Origin: CAZEZY01 sp964516635
GTDB lineage: Bacteria; Pseudomonadota; Gammaproteobacteria; Burkholderiales; Burkholderiaceae_C
Reading direction: 5' to 3'
DNA length: 15,700 bases
Assembly (NCBI GenBank): GCA_964516635.1
Contig: CAZEZY010000053.1
Location: 1 to 15,700 of the forward strand
Numbering within the stretch: position 1 is the stretch's first letter; every line of letters starts with the position of its first letter. Position numbers and translations under genes: made by a program. Of this stretch, positions 1 through 8,418 are shown one piece after another. The notes under the pieces are model-generated. The model had not been told where the DNA came from and did no database searches. It saw only the letters and a program-made list of their open reading frames with translations.

Positions 1-370
1 GCACGGCCTGCTTGGCCGACACCTTGTCGCCCATGATGCGGATGGATTCGGTCGTGGGACCGATGAACACAAAACCGCTCTTTTCCACGCGTTCGGCAAA
101 GTCGGCATTTTCGCTCAGGAAACCATAGCCAGGGTGAATGGCTTCCGCATCGGTGACTTCGGCAGCGGAAATGATGGCCGGCATGCTGAGGTAGCTTTGA
201 GCAGACGGTGCAGGACCAATGCAGACGGCCTCGTCGGCCAGCTTGACATATTTGGCCTCGCGGTCGGCCTCGGAGTAGACCATCACCGCCTTGATGCCCA
301 TTTCACGGCACGCCCGCTGGATGCGCAGAGCGATTTCGCCGCGGTTGGCGATCAGGATTTTCTTGAACAT
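1..370 (-). CDS. accC: Biotin carboxylase subunit of acetyl-CoA carboxylase (N-terminal part, runs off the left edge)
   Basis: Only the first 123 codons are visible. The product carboxylates the biotin carried by AccB using ATP and bicarbonate, the first half-reaction of malonyl-CoA synthesis in the cytoplasm. The start MFKKILIANRGEIALRI is the hallmark N-terminus of biotin carboxylases. IHPGYGFLSENADFA, at about residues 79-93, is the second conserved block of the biotin carboxylase N domain. The ATP-grasp and C-terminal domains lie outside the window. The ATG at 370-368 follows the accB stop by 15 bases, so the two genes form the usual accB-accC operon. A modest AGGG lies about 11 bases upstream. 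No frameshift or unusual residue is visible. The propionyl-CoA and pyruvate carboxylase relatives are less likely because a stand-alone short AccB precedes it. Confidence 0.96.
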   Translation of the reverse strand, partial: MFKKILIANRGEIALRIQRACREMGIKAVMVYSEADREAKYVKLADEAVCIGPAPSAQSYLSMPAIISAAEVTDAEAIHPGYGFLSENADFAERVEKSGFVFIGPTTESIRIMGDKVSAKQAV

Positions 371-385
371 GAGGCTCTGGCCCTG

Positions 386-844
386 TTATTCGATCACGAA
401 CAGCGGCTGACCATATTCGACGGCTTGCCCGTTTTCAGCCAGAATCTGCACGATGGTGCCGGATTGGTCGGCCTCGATCTCGTTGAGGATTTTCATGGCT
501 TCGACAATGCAGATGGCCTCGCCTTCCTTCACCTGCTGGCCGACTTCCACAAACGCCTTGGCCCCTGGGCTGGATGCACGGTAGAACGTGCCCACCATCG
601 GGGACTTCACGATGTGGCCCTTGACCTCAGGTTCTGCCTGGACCACTGGCGTGACGGCGGCAGCCAGCGGCGTGGCGACCTGGGGAACAGGCGCAGCCAA
701 CGGGACGCCCGGGGCGGCCGTGGCCGCTGCCACGGGTGCGCTTTTGACGATACGAACCTTGCCTTCAGCTTCGGTGATCTCAAGTTCGGATACATTTGAC
801 TCGGAAACGAGATCAATGAGGGTCTTGAGTTTGCGCAAATCCAT
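386..844 (-). CDS. accB: Biotin carboxyl carrier protein of acetyl-CoA carboxylase (BCCP)
   Basis: The protein is 152 aa and carries the biotin that shuttles carboxyl groups from AccC to the AccAD carboxyltransferase. The start MDLRKLKTLIDLV is typical of BCCP. Residues about 36-72 form an Ala/Pro/Val-rich flexible linker. The biotinyl domain spans about 75-152. It contains the BCCP-specific thumb segment after MVGTFYRASSPG and the biotinylation motif EAMK with target Lys118. I chose the ATG at 844-842 because it gives the family N-terminus and has a GGAG five bases upstream. A longer in-frame start at 907 would only add unconserved residues and would read through the leader. accC follows after 15 bases. 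The gene is divergent from pilB, so the promoter should lie in the 86-base gap between them. Confidence 0.96.
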   Translation of the reverse strand: MDLRKLKTLIDLVSESNVSELEITEAEGKVRIVKSAPVAAATAAPGVPLAAPVPQVATPLAAAVTPVVQAEPEVKGHIVKSPMVGTFYRASSPGAKAFVEVGQQVKEGEAICIVEAMKILNEIEADQSGTIVQILAENGQAVEYGQPLFVIE

Positions 845-930
845 GTTTACTCCAGAAAATGCTCCTAAAATGCTGCAAATCTTCAGCATCTGGACACAAT
901 TAAGCATGAATATACACGATTTGAACAGTC
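845..930. promoter_or_regulatory. accB/pilB divergent intergenic region
   Basis: This 86-base AT-richer gap must hold the start signals for both accBC (minus) and pilBC (plus). I see a TATATT box for the minus strand at 914-909, without a clear partner at -35. For the plus strand there is TGGACA near 891-896, without a well-spaced -10. A small inverted repeat (ATGCTG at 870-875, CAGCAT at 884-889, 8-base loop) lies in the accB leader and is too weak and U-poor to be a terminator. GGAG near 850-853 is the accB ribosome binding site. No good Shine-Dalgarno precedes the pilB start. Exact promoters are not resolved. Confidence 0.4.
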
Positions 931-2661
931 ATGCCTGAGGACGATTCCAACGTATCCACCATGGCACTGCCCGGATTGGCGAGGGCACTGGTTTCGACAG
1001 GAGCGCTGGCGCAACAGACGGCCGAAGACATTTATGCCAAAGCCCAGGCCCGAAAAGCCACATTCATCAGCGAAGTGGTCGGCAGTGGTGCGGTGTCGGC
1101 CCGTGATCTGGCCCACACGATTTCCCAGGCATTTGCCGCCCCCCTGATCGACCTGGATGCCATCGACCCACAGCGCCTGCCCAAAGACGTGCTGGACCCC
1201 CGCATCGCCAAGCAATTCCGGGTGGTTGTGCTCAACAAACGCAACAACCGCGTGACGCTGGCAACGGCCGACCCGTCAGACCACCAGGCCGCCGAAAAGG
1301 TGAAATTTGCCACGCAGTTGAATGTGGACTGGGTGGTGGCCGAGGTGGACAAGCTGGGCAAGCTGATCGATGCCGTCACCACCAGCGCGACCGAAGCCAT
1401 CGAGCACATCGTTGGCGGCGACTTCGAGTTCGAGGAAAGCAGCCTCGAAATGGCGGCTGCCGAGCTGCCCGACCAGGTATCGACCGAAGTCGAAGATGCA
1501 CCGATTGTCAAGTTTTTGCAGAAGATGCTGCTGGATGCCTACACGATGCGGGCATCAGACCTCCATTTCGAACCTTATGAGCACACCTATCGGGTGCGTT
1601 TCCGGATCGATGGCGAACTTCGCGAAATCGCTTCGCCCCCGATTGCCATCAAGGACAAGCTGGTTTCTCGAATCAAAGTCATCTCAAAACTCGACATCTC
1701 CGAAAAGCGCATTCCGCAAGACGGGCGGATGAAGCTGAAGGTCGGGCGCGGCAAGGTGGTCGATTTCCGGATCAGCACCCTGCCCACGCTGTTTGGCGAG
1801 AAGGTGGTGATCCGAGTTCTGGACCCGAGCATCGCCCAGATGGGCATTGATGCCCTGGGCTACGAACCCGATGAAAAAGCCAAGCTGCTGGAGGCCATCG
1901 GCCGGCCTGACGGCATGGTGCTGGTGACCGGTCCCACCGGTTCAGGAAAGACGGTGTCGCTCTACACCTTCCTGAACATCCTGAACCAGCCTGGCGTGAA
2001 CATCTCGACGGCCGAGGACCCGTCAGAAATCAACCTGCCTGGCGTCAACCAGGTGAACGTGAACGAAAAGGCAGGACTGACCTTTGCGGCGGCCCTGAAA
2101 TCGTTCCTCCGTCAGGACCCGGACATCATCATGGTGGGTGAAATCCGCGACCTGGAAACCGCAGACGTTGCCATCAAGGCGGCCCAGACCGGGCACCTGG
2201 TTCTGTCAACCCTGCACACGAACGACGCCCCCACGACCCTCACACGCATGCTCAACATGGGCATTGCGCCGTTCAACATCGCTTCGAGTGTCAATCTGAT
2301 CACGGCCCAGCGCCTGGCGCGCCGTTTGTGCCCCGCGTGCAAGGAGCCGGTGCACGACCTGCCGGATCAGGTGCTGCTGGATGCCGGCTTCACCCCTCTG
2401 GAACTCGACGGCAGCTGGAAACCCTACCGCCCCGTGGGCTGTAGCGCCTGCCACAACGGCTACAAGGGCCGAATCGGCATCTATCAGGTCATGCCGGTCA
2501 CCGAAGCCATGCAGCAGATCATCTTGCGTGGTGGAAGCGCCTCGGAGATTGCGGCACAGGCCAGGGCCGAAGGCATTCGCACTTTACGCGAATCAGGGCT
2601 GCAAAAGGTTAAACTGGGCGTCACGTCTCTGGAAGAAGTGCTGGGCTGCACCAATGCATGA
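931..2661 (+). CDS. pilB: Type IV pilus assembly ATPase PilB
   Basis: The product is a 576-aa cytoplasmic hexameric ATPase that powers pilin polymerisation. Domains in order: an N-terminal MshEN/T2SSE_N-type region (about 12-160), a linker, then the GSPII_E ATPase core (about 190-565). Visible motifs are Walker A GPTGSGKT (334-341), Asp box TAEDPSEINLPG (360-371), Walker B region DPDIIMVGEIRD (396-407), His box TGHLVLSTLHTND (420-432), and the zinc tetracysteine pair CPAC (467-470) and CSAC (504-507). Length and motifs match extension ATPases, not the shorter retraction ATPase PilT. The Asp box reads DPSE where I remember DPVE as more usual. The start is uncertain: ATG 931 is the longest choice, and ATG 961 (MALPGLARAL) fits the family N-terminus equally well. 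Neither has a clear ribosome binding site. pilC follows after 43 bases. Confidence 0.96.
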   Translation: MPEDDSNVSTMALPGLARALVSTGALAQQTAEDIYAKAQARKATFISEVVGSGAVSARDLAHTISQAFAAPLIDLDAIDPQRLPKDVLDPRIAKQFRVVVLNKRNNRVTLATADPSDHQAAEKVKFATQLNVDWVVAEVDKLGKLIDAVTTSATEAIEHIVGGDFEFEESSLEMAAAELPDQVSTEVEDAPIVKFLQKMLLDAYTMRASDLHFEPYEHTYRVRFRIDGELREIASPPIAIKDKLVSRIKVISKLDISEKRIPQDGRMKLKVGRGKVVDFRISTLPTLFGEKVVIRVLDPSIAQMGIDALGYEPDEKAKLLEAIGRPDGMVLVTGPTGSGKTVSLYTFLNILNQPGVNISTAEDPSEINLPGVNQVNVNEKAGLTFAAALKSFLRQDPDIIMVGEIRDLETADVAIKAAQTGHLVLSTLHTNDAPTTLTRMLNMGIAPFNIASSVNLITAQRLARRLCPACKEPVHDLPDQVLLDAGFTPLELDGSWKPYRPVGCSACHNGYKGRIGIYQVMPVTEAMQQIILRGGSASEIAAQARAEGIRTLRESGLQKVKLGVTSLEEVLGCTNA

Positions 2662-2704
2662 AGCCTTCACCATCCTGATCGGGTAATTTCACTGCGGGGA
2701 AAGC

Positions 2705-3919
2705 ATGGCCACGGCTAGCAAGAGCGTCAAAGAGTTCGTGTTCGAGTGGGAAGGAAAGGACCGCAACGGCAAACCGGCGCGTGGCGAGTTGCGAGCGGCG
2801 GGTGAAAACCAGGCCCAGGCCAGCCTACGCCGTCAGGGCATCCTCGTCAAAAAAATCAAGAAGAAGCGCATGGCTTCGTCCAAGCGCATCAAGCCCAAGG
2901 ACATCGCCATCTTCACGCGACAGATGGCCACCATGATCAAAGCGGGGGTGCCGCTGTTGCAGGCTTTCGACATCGTGGGCCGTGGCAACCCCAACCCGAG
3001 CGTCACCAAGCTGCTGAATGAGGTCCGTATCGACGTGGAAACCGGCACCTCGCTGAGTGCCGCCTTCCGCCGCCACCCGCTCTACTTCAGCGCGTTGTAC
3101 TGCGATCTGGTGGAAGCGGGTGAGGCCGCCGGTATACTGGACACGATGCTGGACCGGCTGGCCGTTTACATGGAAAAGACCGAAGCCATCAAGAGCAAGG
3201 TCAAATCTGCGCTGATGTACCCGACGGCGGTGATCGTGGTGGCCTTTGTGGTGGTGGCAGTCATCATGATTTTCGTGATCCCGGCTTTCAAGGCGGTCTT
3301 TGCTTCTTTCGGTGCCGACCTGCCGGCCGCGACCCTGGTCGTGATCGCGATGAGCGAGTTTTTTGTGGCGTACTGGTGGTTGATTTTCGGTGTCCTCGGT
3401 GGTGGCCTGTATTTCTTCTTCCAGGCCTGGCAGCGCAGTGAGAAAGTGAAGCGGTTCATGGACCGGCTGCTGCTGAAGGTACCCGTGTTCGGGCAACTGG
3501 TGGAAAAGTCGGTGGTGGCGCGCTGGACACGCACCATGGCCACCATGTTTACGGCCGGTGTGCCCCTGGTGGAAGCGCTGGATGCGGTGGGCGGCGCCTC
3601 GGGCAACAGCCTCTATGCCGATGCCACCAAGAAGATCCAGCAGGAGGTGTCGACCGGCACCAGCCTCACCATGGCCATGACCAACCGGCAATTGTTCCCA
3701 TCCATGGTGTTGCAGATGTGCGCCATTGGTGAAGAGTCCGGCTCGATTGACCACATGCTGGGCAAGGCAGCCGACTTCTACGAATCCGAAGTGGATGACA
3801 TGGTGGCTGGCCTCTCCAGCCTGATGGAACCGATCATCATCGTGGTTCTGGGCACCATCATTGGCGGCATCGTGGTGTCGATGTACCTGCCGATCTTCAA
3901 ACTGGGCCAGGTGGCCTGA
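2705..3919 (+). CDS. pilC: Type IV pilus inner-membrane platform protein PilC
   Basis: The protein is 404 aa, the standard length for PilC/GspF proteins. It is the inner-membrane platform that couples PilB to pilin insertion and extraction. Two T2SSF cytoplasmic helical domains are visible: about 66-170, with FTRQMATMIKAGVPLLQAFD, and about 270-370, with the repeat-related RWTRTMATMFTAGVPLVEALD. Membrane helices lie at about 173-196, 221-240 and 374-396. LMEPIIIVVLGTIIGGIVVS is the conserved C-terminal segment. The ATG at 2705 is preceded by GGGGA about four bases upstream, a good ribosome binding site. It lies 43 bases after pilB and is co-transcribed with it. The usual next gene, the prepilin peptidase pilD, is absent. 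Instead a gene on the opposite strand ends only 14 bases away. Confidence 0.96.
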   Translation: MATASKSVKEFVFEWEGKDRNGKPARGELRAAGENQAQASLRRQGILVKKIKKKRMASSKRIKPKDIAIFTRQMATMIKAGVPLLQAFDIVGRGNPNPSVTKLLNEVRIDVETGTSLSAAFRRHPLYFSALYCDLVEAGEAAGILDTMLDRLAVYMEKTEAIKSKVKSALMYPTAVIVVAFVVVAVIMIFVIPAFKAVFASFGADLPAATLVVIAMSEFFVAYWWLIFGVLGGGLYFFFQAWQRSEKVKRFMDRLLLKVPVFGQLVEKSVVARWTRTMATMFTAGVPLVEALDAVGGASGNSLYADATKKIQQEVSTGTSLTMAMTNRQLFPSMVLQMCAIGEESGSIDHMLGKAADFYESEVDDMVAGLSSLMEPIIIVVLGTIIGGIVVSMYLPIFKLGQVA

Positions 3920-3933
3920 TGGCCATTCAGCCC

Positions 3934-4572
3934 TCAGACGCCCACGTATCGGCCTTTGCGGTGGTTGATGGCAATCACCGCATTGAGGGATAGCGCGCCC
4001 AGCAAAGACAAGGCCACCATCCCGGGTGGAATCACCAGAAAACCGCCCAACAGGATACCGGCATCGGCCAGCATCTGGACATGGCCGGCCCGCCAGCCAT
4101 GCCGTTTCTGTACCCAGAGGGCGAGGATACCGAGCCCACCCAGACTGGCCTGATGACGGATCAGCATGAGGATACCGGCTCCGGCCATCAGCCCCGCGAG
4201 AACCGCTGCAAACGGGGCTGACAGACGGTCAAATCCGATCCAGGCGGGCAGCCATTCCACATAGAGGGACAGCAGCGCCACGGCAGCAAAGGTCTTGAGC
4301 GTGAATGGCCTGCCCAGCGTCCACCAGCCGAAAACATAGAACGGGAGGTTGAGCAGGAACAACCCCCATCCTAACGGCCAGCCGTGCAGGTAGTTGAACA
4401 GAAAGGCCAGACCGGTGGTGCCCCCCGTGAGCAAACCGGCTTCTTGAAAGAGGAGCACGGCCACTGCCACGAACAGGGTGCCGGTGAGCAGGCCCTGGGC
4501 GTCTTCAAACCAGCTATGGGGCCCCCCTTCCTCAGCCGGCACCGAAGACGGCTGCGACGATGGGGCACCCAT
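3934..4572 (-). CDS. YitT-family (DUF161) small integral membrane protein
   Basis: This 212-aa hydrophobic protein has about five or six predicted membrane helices. The YitT/DUF161 signature is visible in GLLTGGTTGLAFLFNYLHGW (46-65), followed by the conserved FLLNLPFY (72-79) and a second repeat-like block, RHQASLGGLGILALWVQKR (139-157). It lacks the C-terminal DUF2179 domain of the longer Bacillus YitT proteins and so belongs to the short proteobacterial form. Its function is not known to me; a transport role is only a guess from topology. The start ATG (4572-4570) is three bases after the livM stop, so it is almost certainly the last gene of the ABC transporter operon and translated by coupling. 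It converges on pilC with a 14-base gap, leaving no room for a terminator. Confidence 0.85.
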   Translation of the reverse strand: MGAPSSQPSSVPAEEGGPHSWFEDAQGLLTGTLFVAVAVLLFQEAGLLTGGTTGLAFLFNYLHGWPLGWGLFLLNLPFYVFGWWTLGRPFTLKTFAAVALLSLYVEWLPAWIGFDRLSAPFAAVLAGLMAGAGILMLIRHQASLGGLGILALWVQKRHGWRAGHVQMLADAGILLGGFLVIPPGMVALSLLGALSLNAVIAINHRKGRYVGV

Positions 4573-4575
4573 TGC

Positions 4576-5922
4576 TCAGCGGCGGTTGGCGTGGTGAGGC
4601 CGTTCCTCGCGCTCGGGCAGTAACCCGCGTGGCCGGAAACGCAAGGTCAGCAACAGAATGAGGCCCATCACCATCAGGCGCATGTGGGCCGCACTGTCCA
4701 GCAGGTGGGCACGCAACGCGCTTTCGACGGGCAGGCCGGCCGTGATGACATTCATCAGCCACAAGCCGATCGGTTCGGCCTGGACCCAGAAGAACCAGAT
4801 CAGGAAGCCACCCAGTATGGCGCCCAGGTTGTTGCCGGAGCCACCCACAATCACCATCACCCAGATGAGGAAGGTGAAACGCAGCGGGTTGTAGCTGTTG
4901 GGGGTGAACTGGCCATCGAGGGTGACGAGCATGGCCCCTGCGATGCCGACGATGGCCGATCCGAGCACAAACACCTGCAGGTGGCGACCGGTGACGTTCT
5001 TGCCCATGGCCTCGGCGGCGGTCTCGTTGTCGCGGATGGCGCGCATCATGCGGCCCCAGGGCGACTGGATGGCCGATTGGGCGAGCCAGAACAGCAGCAG
5101 CAACACGCCCAGCGACAGGCCCAGGTAGCTCACCTTCACGATGATGGACGCGAAGTCCATGACCTCCACGCCCAGGCGGGCCGCCCAATCCTGCACCCAG
5201 CTCGCCTGCATGAGGTCGATTTCGAACGGCACGGGGCGCGGCAGGCCGTTGACGTTGTTCACGCCGCGGGTGAGCCATTCTTCGTAACGCAGCACCGACA
5301 GCACGATTTCGGAAATGCCCAGCGTGGCAATGGCGAGGTAATCGGACCGCAATCCGAGGGTGATGCGGCCGACCAGCCAGGCCGCACATGCCGCCAGCAG
5401 GCCACCAACGATCCAGGACAGCAGGATGGGCAGACCCGCGCCGCCGAGGTAGCCGGTCTGTGCGGGATTGACGGCCTCGATGAGGTCGACCGCGGGGGCA
5501 AAGAAATGACGCGAAACAAAAAAGCCGCCGACGATGATGACCGCCATGACCAGCCGCCGCTGCCGCCCGGGTGGAAGCCAGCGGAAGGCCACGATGGCCA
5601 GCACCGTGGTGGCCAGCGCCATCAGGAGCGCGGTGAGAATGCCCGCCCCGCCGGCTTCCCAGGCCTCGGTGGTGGGTGGCATGGCCACCAGCACGGCGGC
5701 AATGCCGCCCAGTGCGGCGAAGCCCATGAGGCCGACGTTGAACAGACCTGCATACCCCCACTGGACATTGAGGCCGAGCGCCATGATGGCGGCAATCACG
5801 CTGTAATTCAGGACGGTGAGTGACAGCGACCAGCTCTGCAGGCTGCCCACCAGCACGAAAGCCACGGCCATCAGGGCGAACAGCATGGGCGCCTGAACTT
5901 TCTGACTCAACAGGTTTTTCAT
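4576..5922 (-). CDS. livM: Branched-chain amino acid-type ABC transporter permease LivM
   Basis: The product is 448 aa, an inner-membrane permease of the HAAT (hydrophobic amino acid) uptake family that pairs with LivH. Conserved features are NVQWGYAGLFNVGLMGFAAL (52-71), LRSDYLAIATLGISEI (191-206), and the cytoplasmic EAA-type loop WGRMMRAIRDNETAAEAMGKN (about 289-309) that contacts the ATPases. PNSYNPLRFTFLIWVMVIVGG (341-361) follows. About ten membrane helices are predicted by eye. It is longer than many LivM proteins because of a segment around 115-165 and an extended loop at 213-250. The start overlaps the livH stop by four bases (ATGA, 5919-5922). Substrate cannot be read from the sequence: family members carry branched-chain amino acids, amides, urea and aromatic acids. 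Confidence 0.92.
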   Translation of the reverse strand: MKNLLSQKVQAPMLFALMAVAFVLVGSLQSWSLSLTVLNYSVIAAIMALGLNVQWGYAGLFNVGLMGFAALGGIAAVLVAMPPTTEAWEAGGAGILTALLMALATTVLAIVAFRWLPPGRQRRLVMAVIIVGGFFVSRHFFAPAVDLIEAVNPAQTGYLGGAGLPILLSWIVGGLLAACAAWLVGRITLGLRSDYLAIATLGISEIVLSVLRYEEWLTRGVNNVNGLPRPVPFEIDLMQASWVQDWAARLGVEVMDFASIIVKVSYLGLSLGVLLLLFWLAQSAIQSPWGRMMRAIRDNETAAEAMGKNVTGRHLQVFVLGSAIVGIAGAMLVTLDGQFTPNSYNPLRFTFLIWVMVIVGGSGNNLGAILGGFLIWFFWVQAEPIGLWLMNVITAGLPVESALRAHLLDSAAHMRLMVMGLILLLTLRFRPRGLLPEREERPHHANRR

Positions 5923-6932
5923 GTGGATTTGCCTCCAAACAGGCCAGTGGGCTTGATGAGCAGCACCACCACCAGAATCACGAAGGACACCGCGAACTTG
6001 TAATCCGTTGACAACAACTGCATCAGCCCCTCAGGTGCCCAGGACTCGGGCAGGAAGTAAGCAAAGAACTTGCGGTAGGCATAGGTCAGCATCACTTCCG
6101 AAAACGCGACGATGAACCCGCCGGCGATCGCGCCCAGGGGACTGCCCAGCCCCCCCACGATGGCCGCCGCAAAGATGGGCAACAGCAGCTGGAAGTAGGT
6201 GAAGGGGCGGAAACCCTTGTCGAGCCCGTAGAGGACACCGGCAATCGTGGCGAGGGTGGCAGCGATCATCCAGGTGATCATGACCACGCGGTCGGGGTTG
6301 ATGCCAGAGAGCAGCGCCAGGTTCTCGTTGTCGGCGTAGGCGCGCATGGACTTGCCGGTCCGCGTCCGCTCCAGGAACCAGAACAGCACCACCACCACGA
6401 TGATGGCGGTCACGATGGTCAATCCCTGGCTGGTGCGGAAAGCAAGGCCTTCGTCGAGCCCGGTGAAATCCCGGAATCCGCCCGCCGTGATGATGAAACG
6501 TTCGCCGTCTTCAAAGCGCTGGTCACCCGGCCCGATGACAAAACGCACGATGCCGTTCATGAGGAACATGACGCCCACCGACGCGATGAGGAACACCACC
6601 GAGGGTGCCTTGTGGACGCGGTGGTAACGGTAAACCCAGCGGTCGGTCAGCAGCACGAACACCACCGTGGCGGCCACGGCCACCGGGATGGCCAGCAGCG
6701 CGGTGGGCAGAAAACCCAGCCCGATGCCCTGCCCCTGCAGCCACCAAGTCAGCAGGATGGTGACCATGGTGCCGAAGGCCATGGTGTCGCCATGGGCGAA
6801 GTTGGAAAAGCGCAAAATGCCATACACCAGCGTGACGCCCAAGGCACCCAGCGCCAGCTGACTGCCATAGGCGGCGGCCGGAATGAGCACGAAGTTGGCG
6901 AGCAGCACGAAGGCATTGAGGATGTCGGCCAT
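5919..6932 (-). CDS. livH: Branched-chain amino acid-type ABC transporter permease LivH
   Basis: The protein is 337 aa, the second permease of the HAAT-family transporter. It shows ALGVTLVYGILRFSNFAHGD (about 30-49), the classic LivH N-terminal signature. The EAA-like loop KSMRAYADNENLALLSGINPDR is at about 194-215, and IVGGLGSPLGAIAGGFIVAF at about 258-277. The C-terminus ends VLLIKPTGLFGGKST, also typical. Around eight helices are visible. The ATG at 6932-6930 is preceded by GGGAGG about six bases upstream, a strong ribosome binding site. It starts two bases after the livF stop and overlaps livM by four bases. Family role: with LivM it forms the translocation pore energised by LivG and LivF. 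Confidence 0.93.
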   Translation of the reverse strand: MADILNAFVLLANFVLIPAAAYGSQLALGALGVTLVYGILRFSNFAHGDTMAFGTMVTILLTWWLQGQGIGLGFLPTALLAIPVAVAATVVFVLLTDRWVYRYHRVHKAPSVVFLIASVGVMFLMNGIVRFVIGPGDQRFEDGERFIITAGGFRDFTGLDEGLAFRTSQGLTIVTAIIVVVVLFWFLERTRTGKSMRAYADNENLALLSGINPDRVVMITWMIAATLATIAGVLYGLDKGFRPFTYFQLLLPIFAAAIVGGLGSPLGAIAGGFIVAFSEVMLTYAYRKFFAYFLPESWAPEGLMQLLSTDYKFAVSFVILVVVLLIKPTGLFGGKST

Positions 6933-6934
6933 GG

Positions 6935-7639
6935 TCAGCCTCCCAGGAAAGTGCGCCGGACATCGGGGTTGGCCATCAGGGCCGCACCGGTGTCGGTGTA
7001 GCGGTTGGCGCCTTGCACCAGCACGTACCCCTTGTCCGCGATGTTGAGGGCCTGGCGGGCGTTCTGCTCCACCATGAGGATGGCAATGCCCGTGCGAGCG
7101 ATTTCGATGATGCGGTCGAACAATTCGTCCATGACGATGGGCGACACACCGGCCGTCGGCTCGTCGAGCATCAGCACCTTGGGTTGCGTCATGAGCGCAC
7201 GACCCACCGCCACCTGCTGACGCTGGCCGCCCGACAGTTCACCCGCCGGCTGGCGGCGCTTCTGCCTGAGGATGGGAAACAACTCGTACACCTGCTCCAT
7301 GGTCTGGCGGAAATCGTCACGACGGATGTAGGCACCCATCTCGAGGTTTTCTTCGACCGACATGGAGGTGAAGACGTTGTGCGTCTGCGGCACAAAGCCC
7401 ATGCCCTTGAGCACCCGCTGCTGAGGGCTGAGCGCGGTGATGTCTTCGCCGTCGAACAGCACCTGGCCCTGGCGCAGGTTGAGCATGCCGAAAATGGCCT
7501 TCATGGCGGTGGATTTGCCGGCGCCGTTGGGCCCGACAATCACGGCAATCTCGCCCTTTTCGACCGCGATGGTGCAGTGGTTGAGGATGTCGGCGCCGCC
7601 GTAGCCGCCCGTCATCTGGTCGCCGATGAGGAAACTCAT
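6935..7639 (-). CDS. livF: Branched-chain amino acid-type ABC transporter ATP-binding protein LivF
   Basis: This is a 234-aa cytoplasmic ATPase. Walker A GPNGAGKST is at 36-44, the Q-loop in FVPQTHNVF at about 82-90, the ABC signature LSGGQ at 135-139, and Walker B VLMLDEPTAG at 155-164. As usual for LivF, the H-loop position reads VEQN rather than having a histidine. I chose the ATG at 7639-7637 because it gives the normal N-terminus (MSFLIGDQMTGGYGGADIL) and overlaps the livG stop by four bases (ATGA, 7636-7639). The longer in-frame reading upstream lies inside livG and has no LivF similarity. livH begins two bases after its stop. Confidence 0.94.
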   Translation of the reverse strand: MSFLIGDQMTGGYGGADILNHCTIAVEKGEIAVIVGPNGAGKSTAMKAIFGMLNLRQGQVLFDGEDITALSPQQRVLKGMGFVPQTHNVFTSMSVEENLEMGAYIRRDDFRQTMEQVYELFPILRQKRRQPAGELSGGQRQQVAVGRALMTQPKVLMLDEPTAGVSPIVMDELFDRIIEIARTGIAILMVEQNARQALNIADKGYVLVQGANRYTDTGAALMANPDVRRTFLGG

Positions 7640-8418
7640 GCCGCCACCCCCGGTTTGTTCTTCAGGCCGCGGCCCAGATAGGCCTCGATCACCTGTTCGT
7701 TGGAAGTGACCTCGGTGGCGGTCCCTTTGGCCAGGACACGGCCTTCGGCCATCACGATCACCGGATCGCACAGGCGGCCGATGAAGTCCATGTCATGCTC
7801 GATCATGCAGAAGGTGTAGCCGCGCTCCTGGTTGAGACGCACGATGGCATCGCCCAGCGTGTTGAGCAGCGTGCGGTTGACGCCGGCGCCCACTTCGTCG
7901 AGGAAGACGATCTTGGCCTCGGTCATCATGGTGCGACCCAGCTCCAGCAGCTTTTTCTGGCCACCCGAAAGGTTGCCCGCGAGTTCGTCGGCCACATGAC
8001 CGATTTCCAGAAAGCGGATGACGTCATCGGCCTTGGCGCGAACGGCTTCCTCCTCGTCGCGCACCCGTGCAGGCTTGAGCCAGGTGCCGAGGAGGGATTC
8101 GCCGGTCTGGCGCGGCGGCACCATCATGAGGTTTTCCCGGACCGTGAGGGTGGAGAACTCATGCGCGATCTGGAAGGTGCGCAACAGACCCCTGGCAAAC
8201 AGTTCGTGCGGTGGCAAACCCGTGATGTCCTGGCCATCGAGCAGTACCTGCCCGGCGGTGGGCTTGTAATGCCCGGCGATCACGTTGAACAGTGTGGTCT
8301 TCCCTGCACCGTTGGGCCCGATCAGCCCGGTGATGCGTCCGGTCTCGAGGGTGAGAGACACGTCGTCGACGGCGCGTATGCCGCCGAACTGCATCCTGAG
8401 GTTTTTGACTTCAATCAT
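7636..8418 (-). CDS. livG: Branched-chain amino acid-type ABC transporter ATP-binding protein LivG
   Basis: The product is 260 aa and is the second ATPase of the transporter. Walker A GPNGAGKTT is at 34-42, the Q-loop in RTFQIAHEF at about 80-88, the ABC signature LSGGQ at 150-154, Walker B IVFLDE at 170-175, and the H-loop His208 in IEHDMDFI. After Walker B it reads DEVGAGVN where most family members have DEPAAGLN, so the usual proline is Val; ATPase residues are otherwise intact. The start chosen is ATG 8418-8416 (MIEVKNLRMQFGG), which fits the family. There is no Shine-Dalgarno upstream because a 10-bp hairpin ends only 10 bases before the ATG. A GTG at 8478 is in frame but would add 20 unconserved residues and also lacks a binding site. 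Confidence 0.93.
   Translation of the reverse strand: MIEVKNLRMQFGGIRAVDDVSLTLETGRITGLIGPNGAGKTTLFNVIAGHYKPTAGQVLLDGQDITGLPPHELFARGLLRTFQIAHEFSTLTVRENLMMVPPRQTGESLLGTWLKPARVRDEEEAVRAKADDVIRFLEIGHVADELAGNLSGGQKKLLELGRTMMTEAKIVFLDEVGAGVNRTLLNTLGDAIVRLNQERGYTFCMIEHDMDFIGRLCDPVIVMAEGRVLAKGTATEVTSNEQVIEAYLGRGLKNKPGVAA

Noticed and set aside
870..889. Hairpin ATGCTG/CAGCAT in the accB leader as terminator or riboswitch
   Set aside because: It has a six-base stem, an eight-base loop, no U-run and no further conserved structure visible.
3131..3140. GTATAC inside pilC as another GntR operator
   Set aside because: It reads GGTATACT rather than TGTATACA, has no flanking symmetry, and sits inside a coding region.
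4532..5938. Long open frames overlapping livM on both strands (about 380-470 codons)
   Set aside because: The Arg/Gly/His/Pro-rich composition marks them as alternative frames of livM. The LivM frame has the correct helices and motifs.
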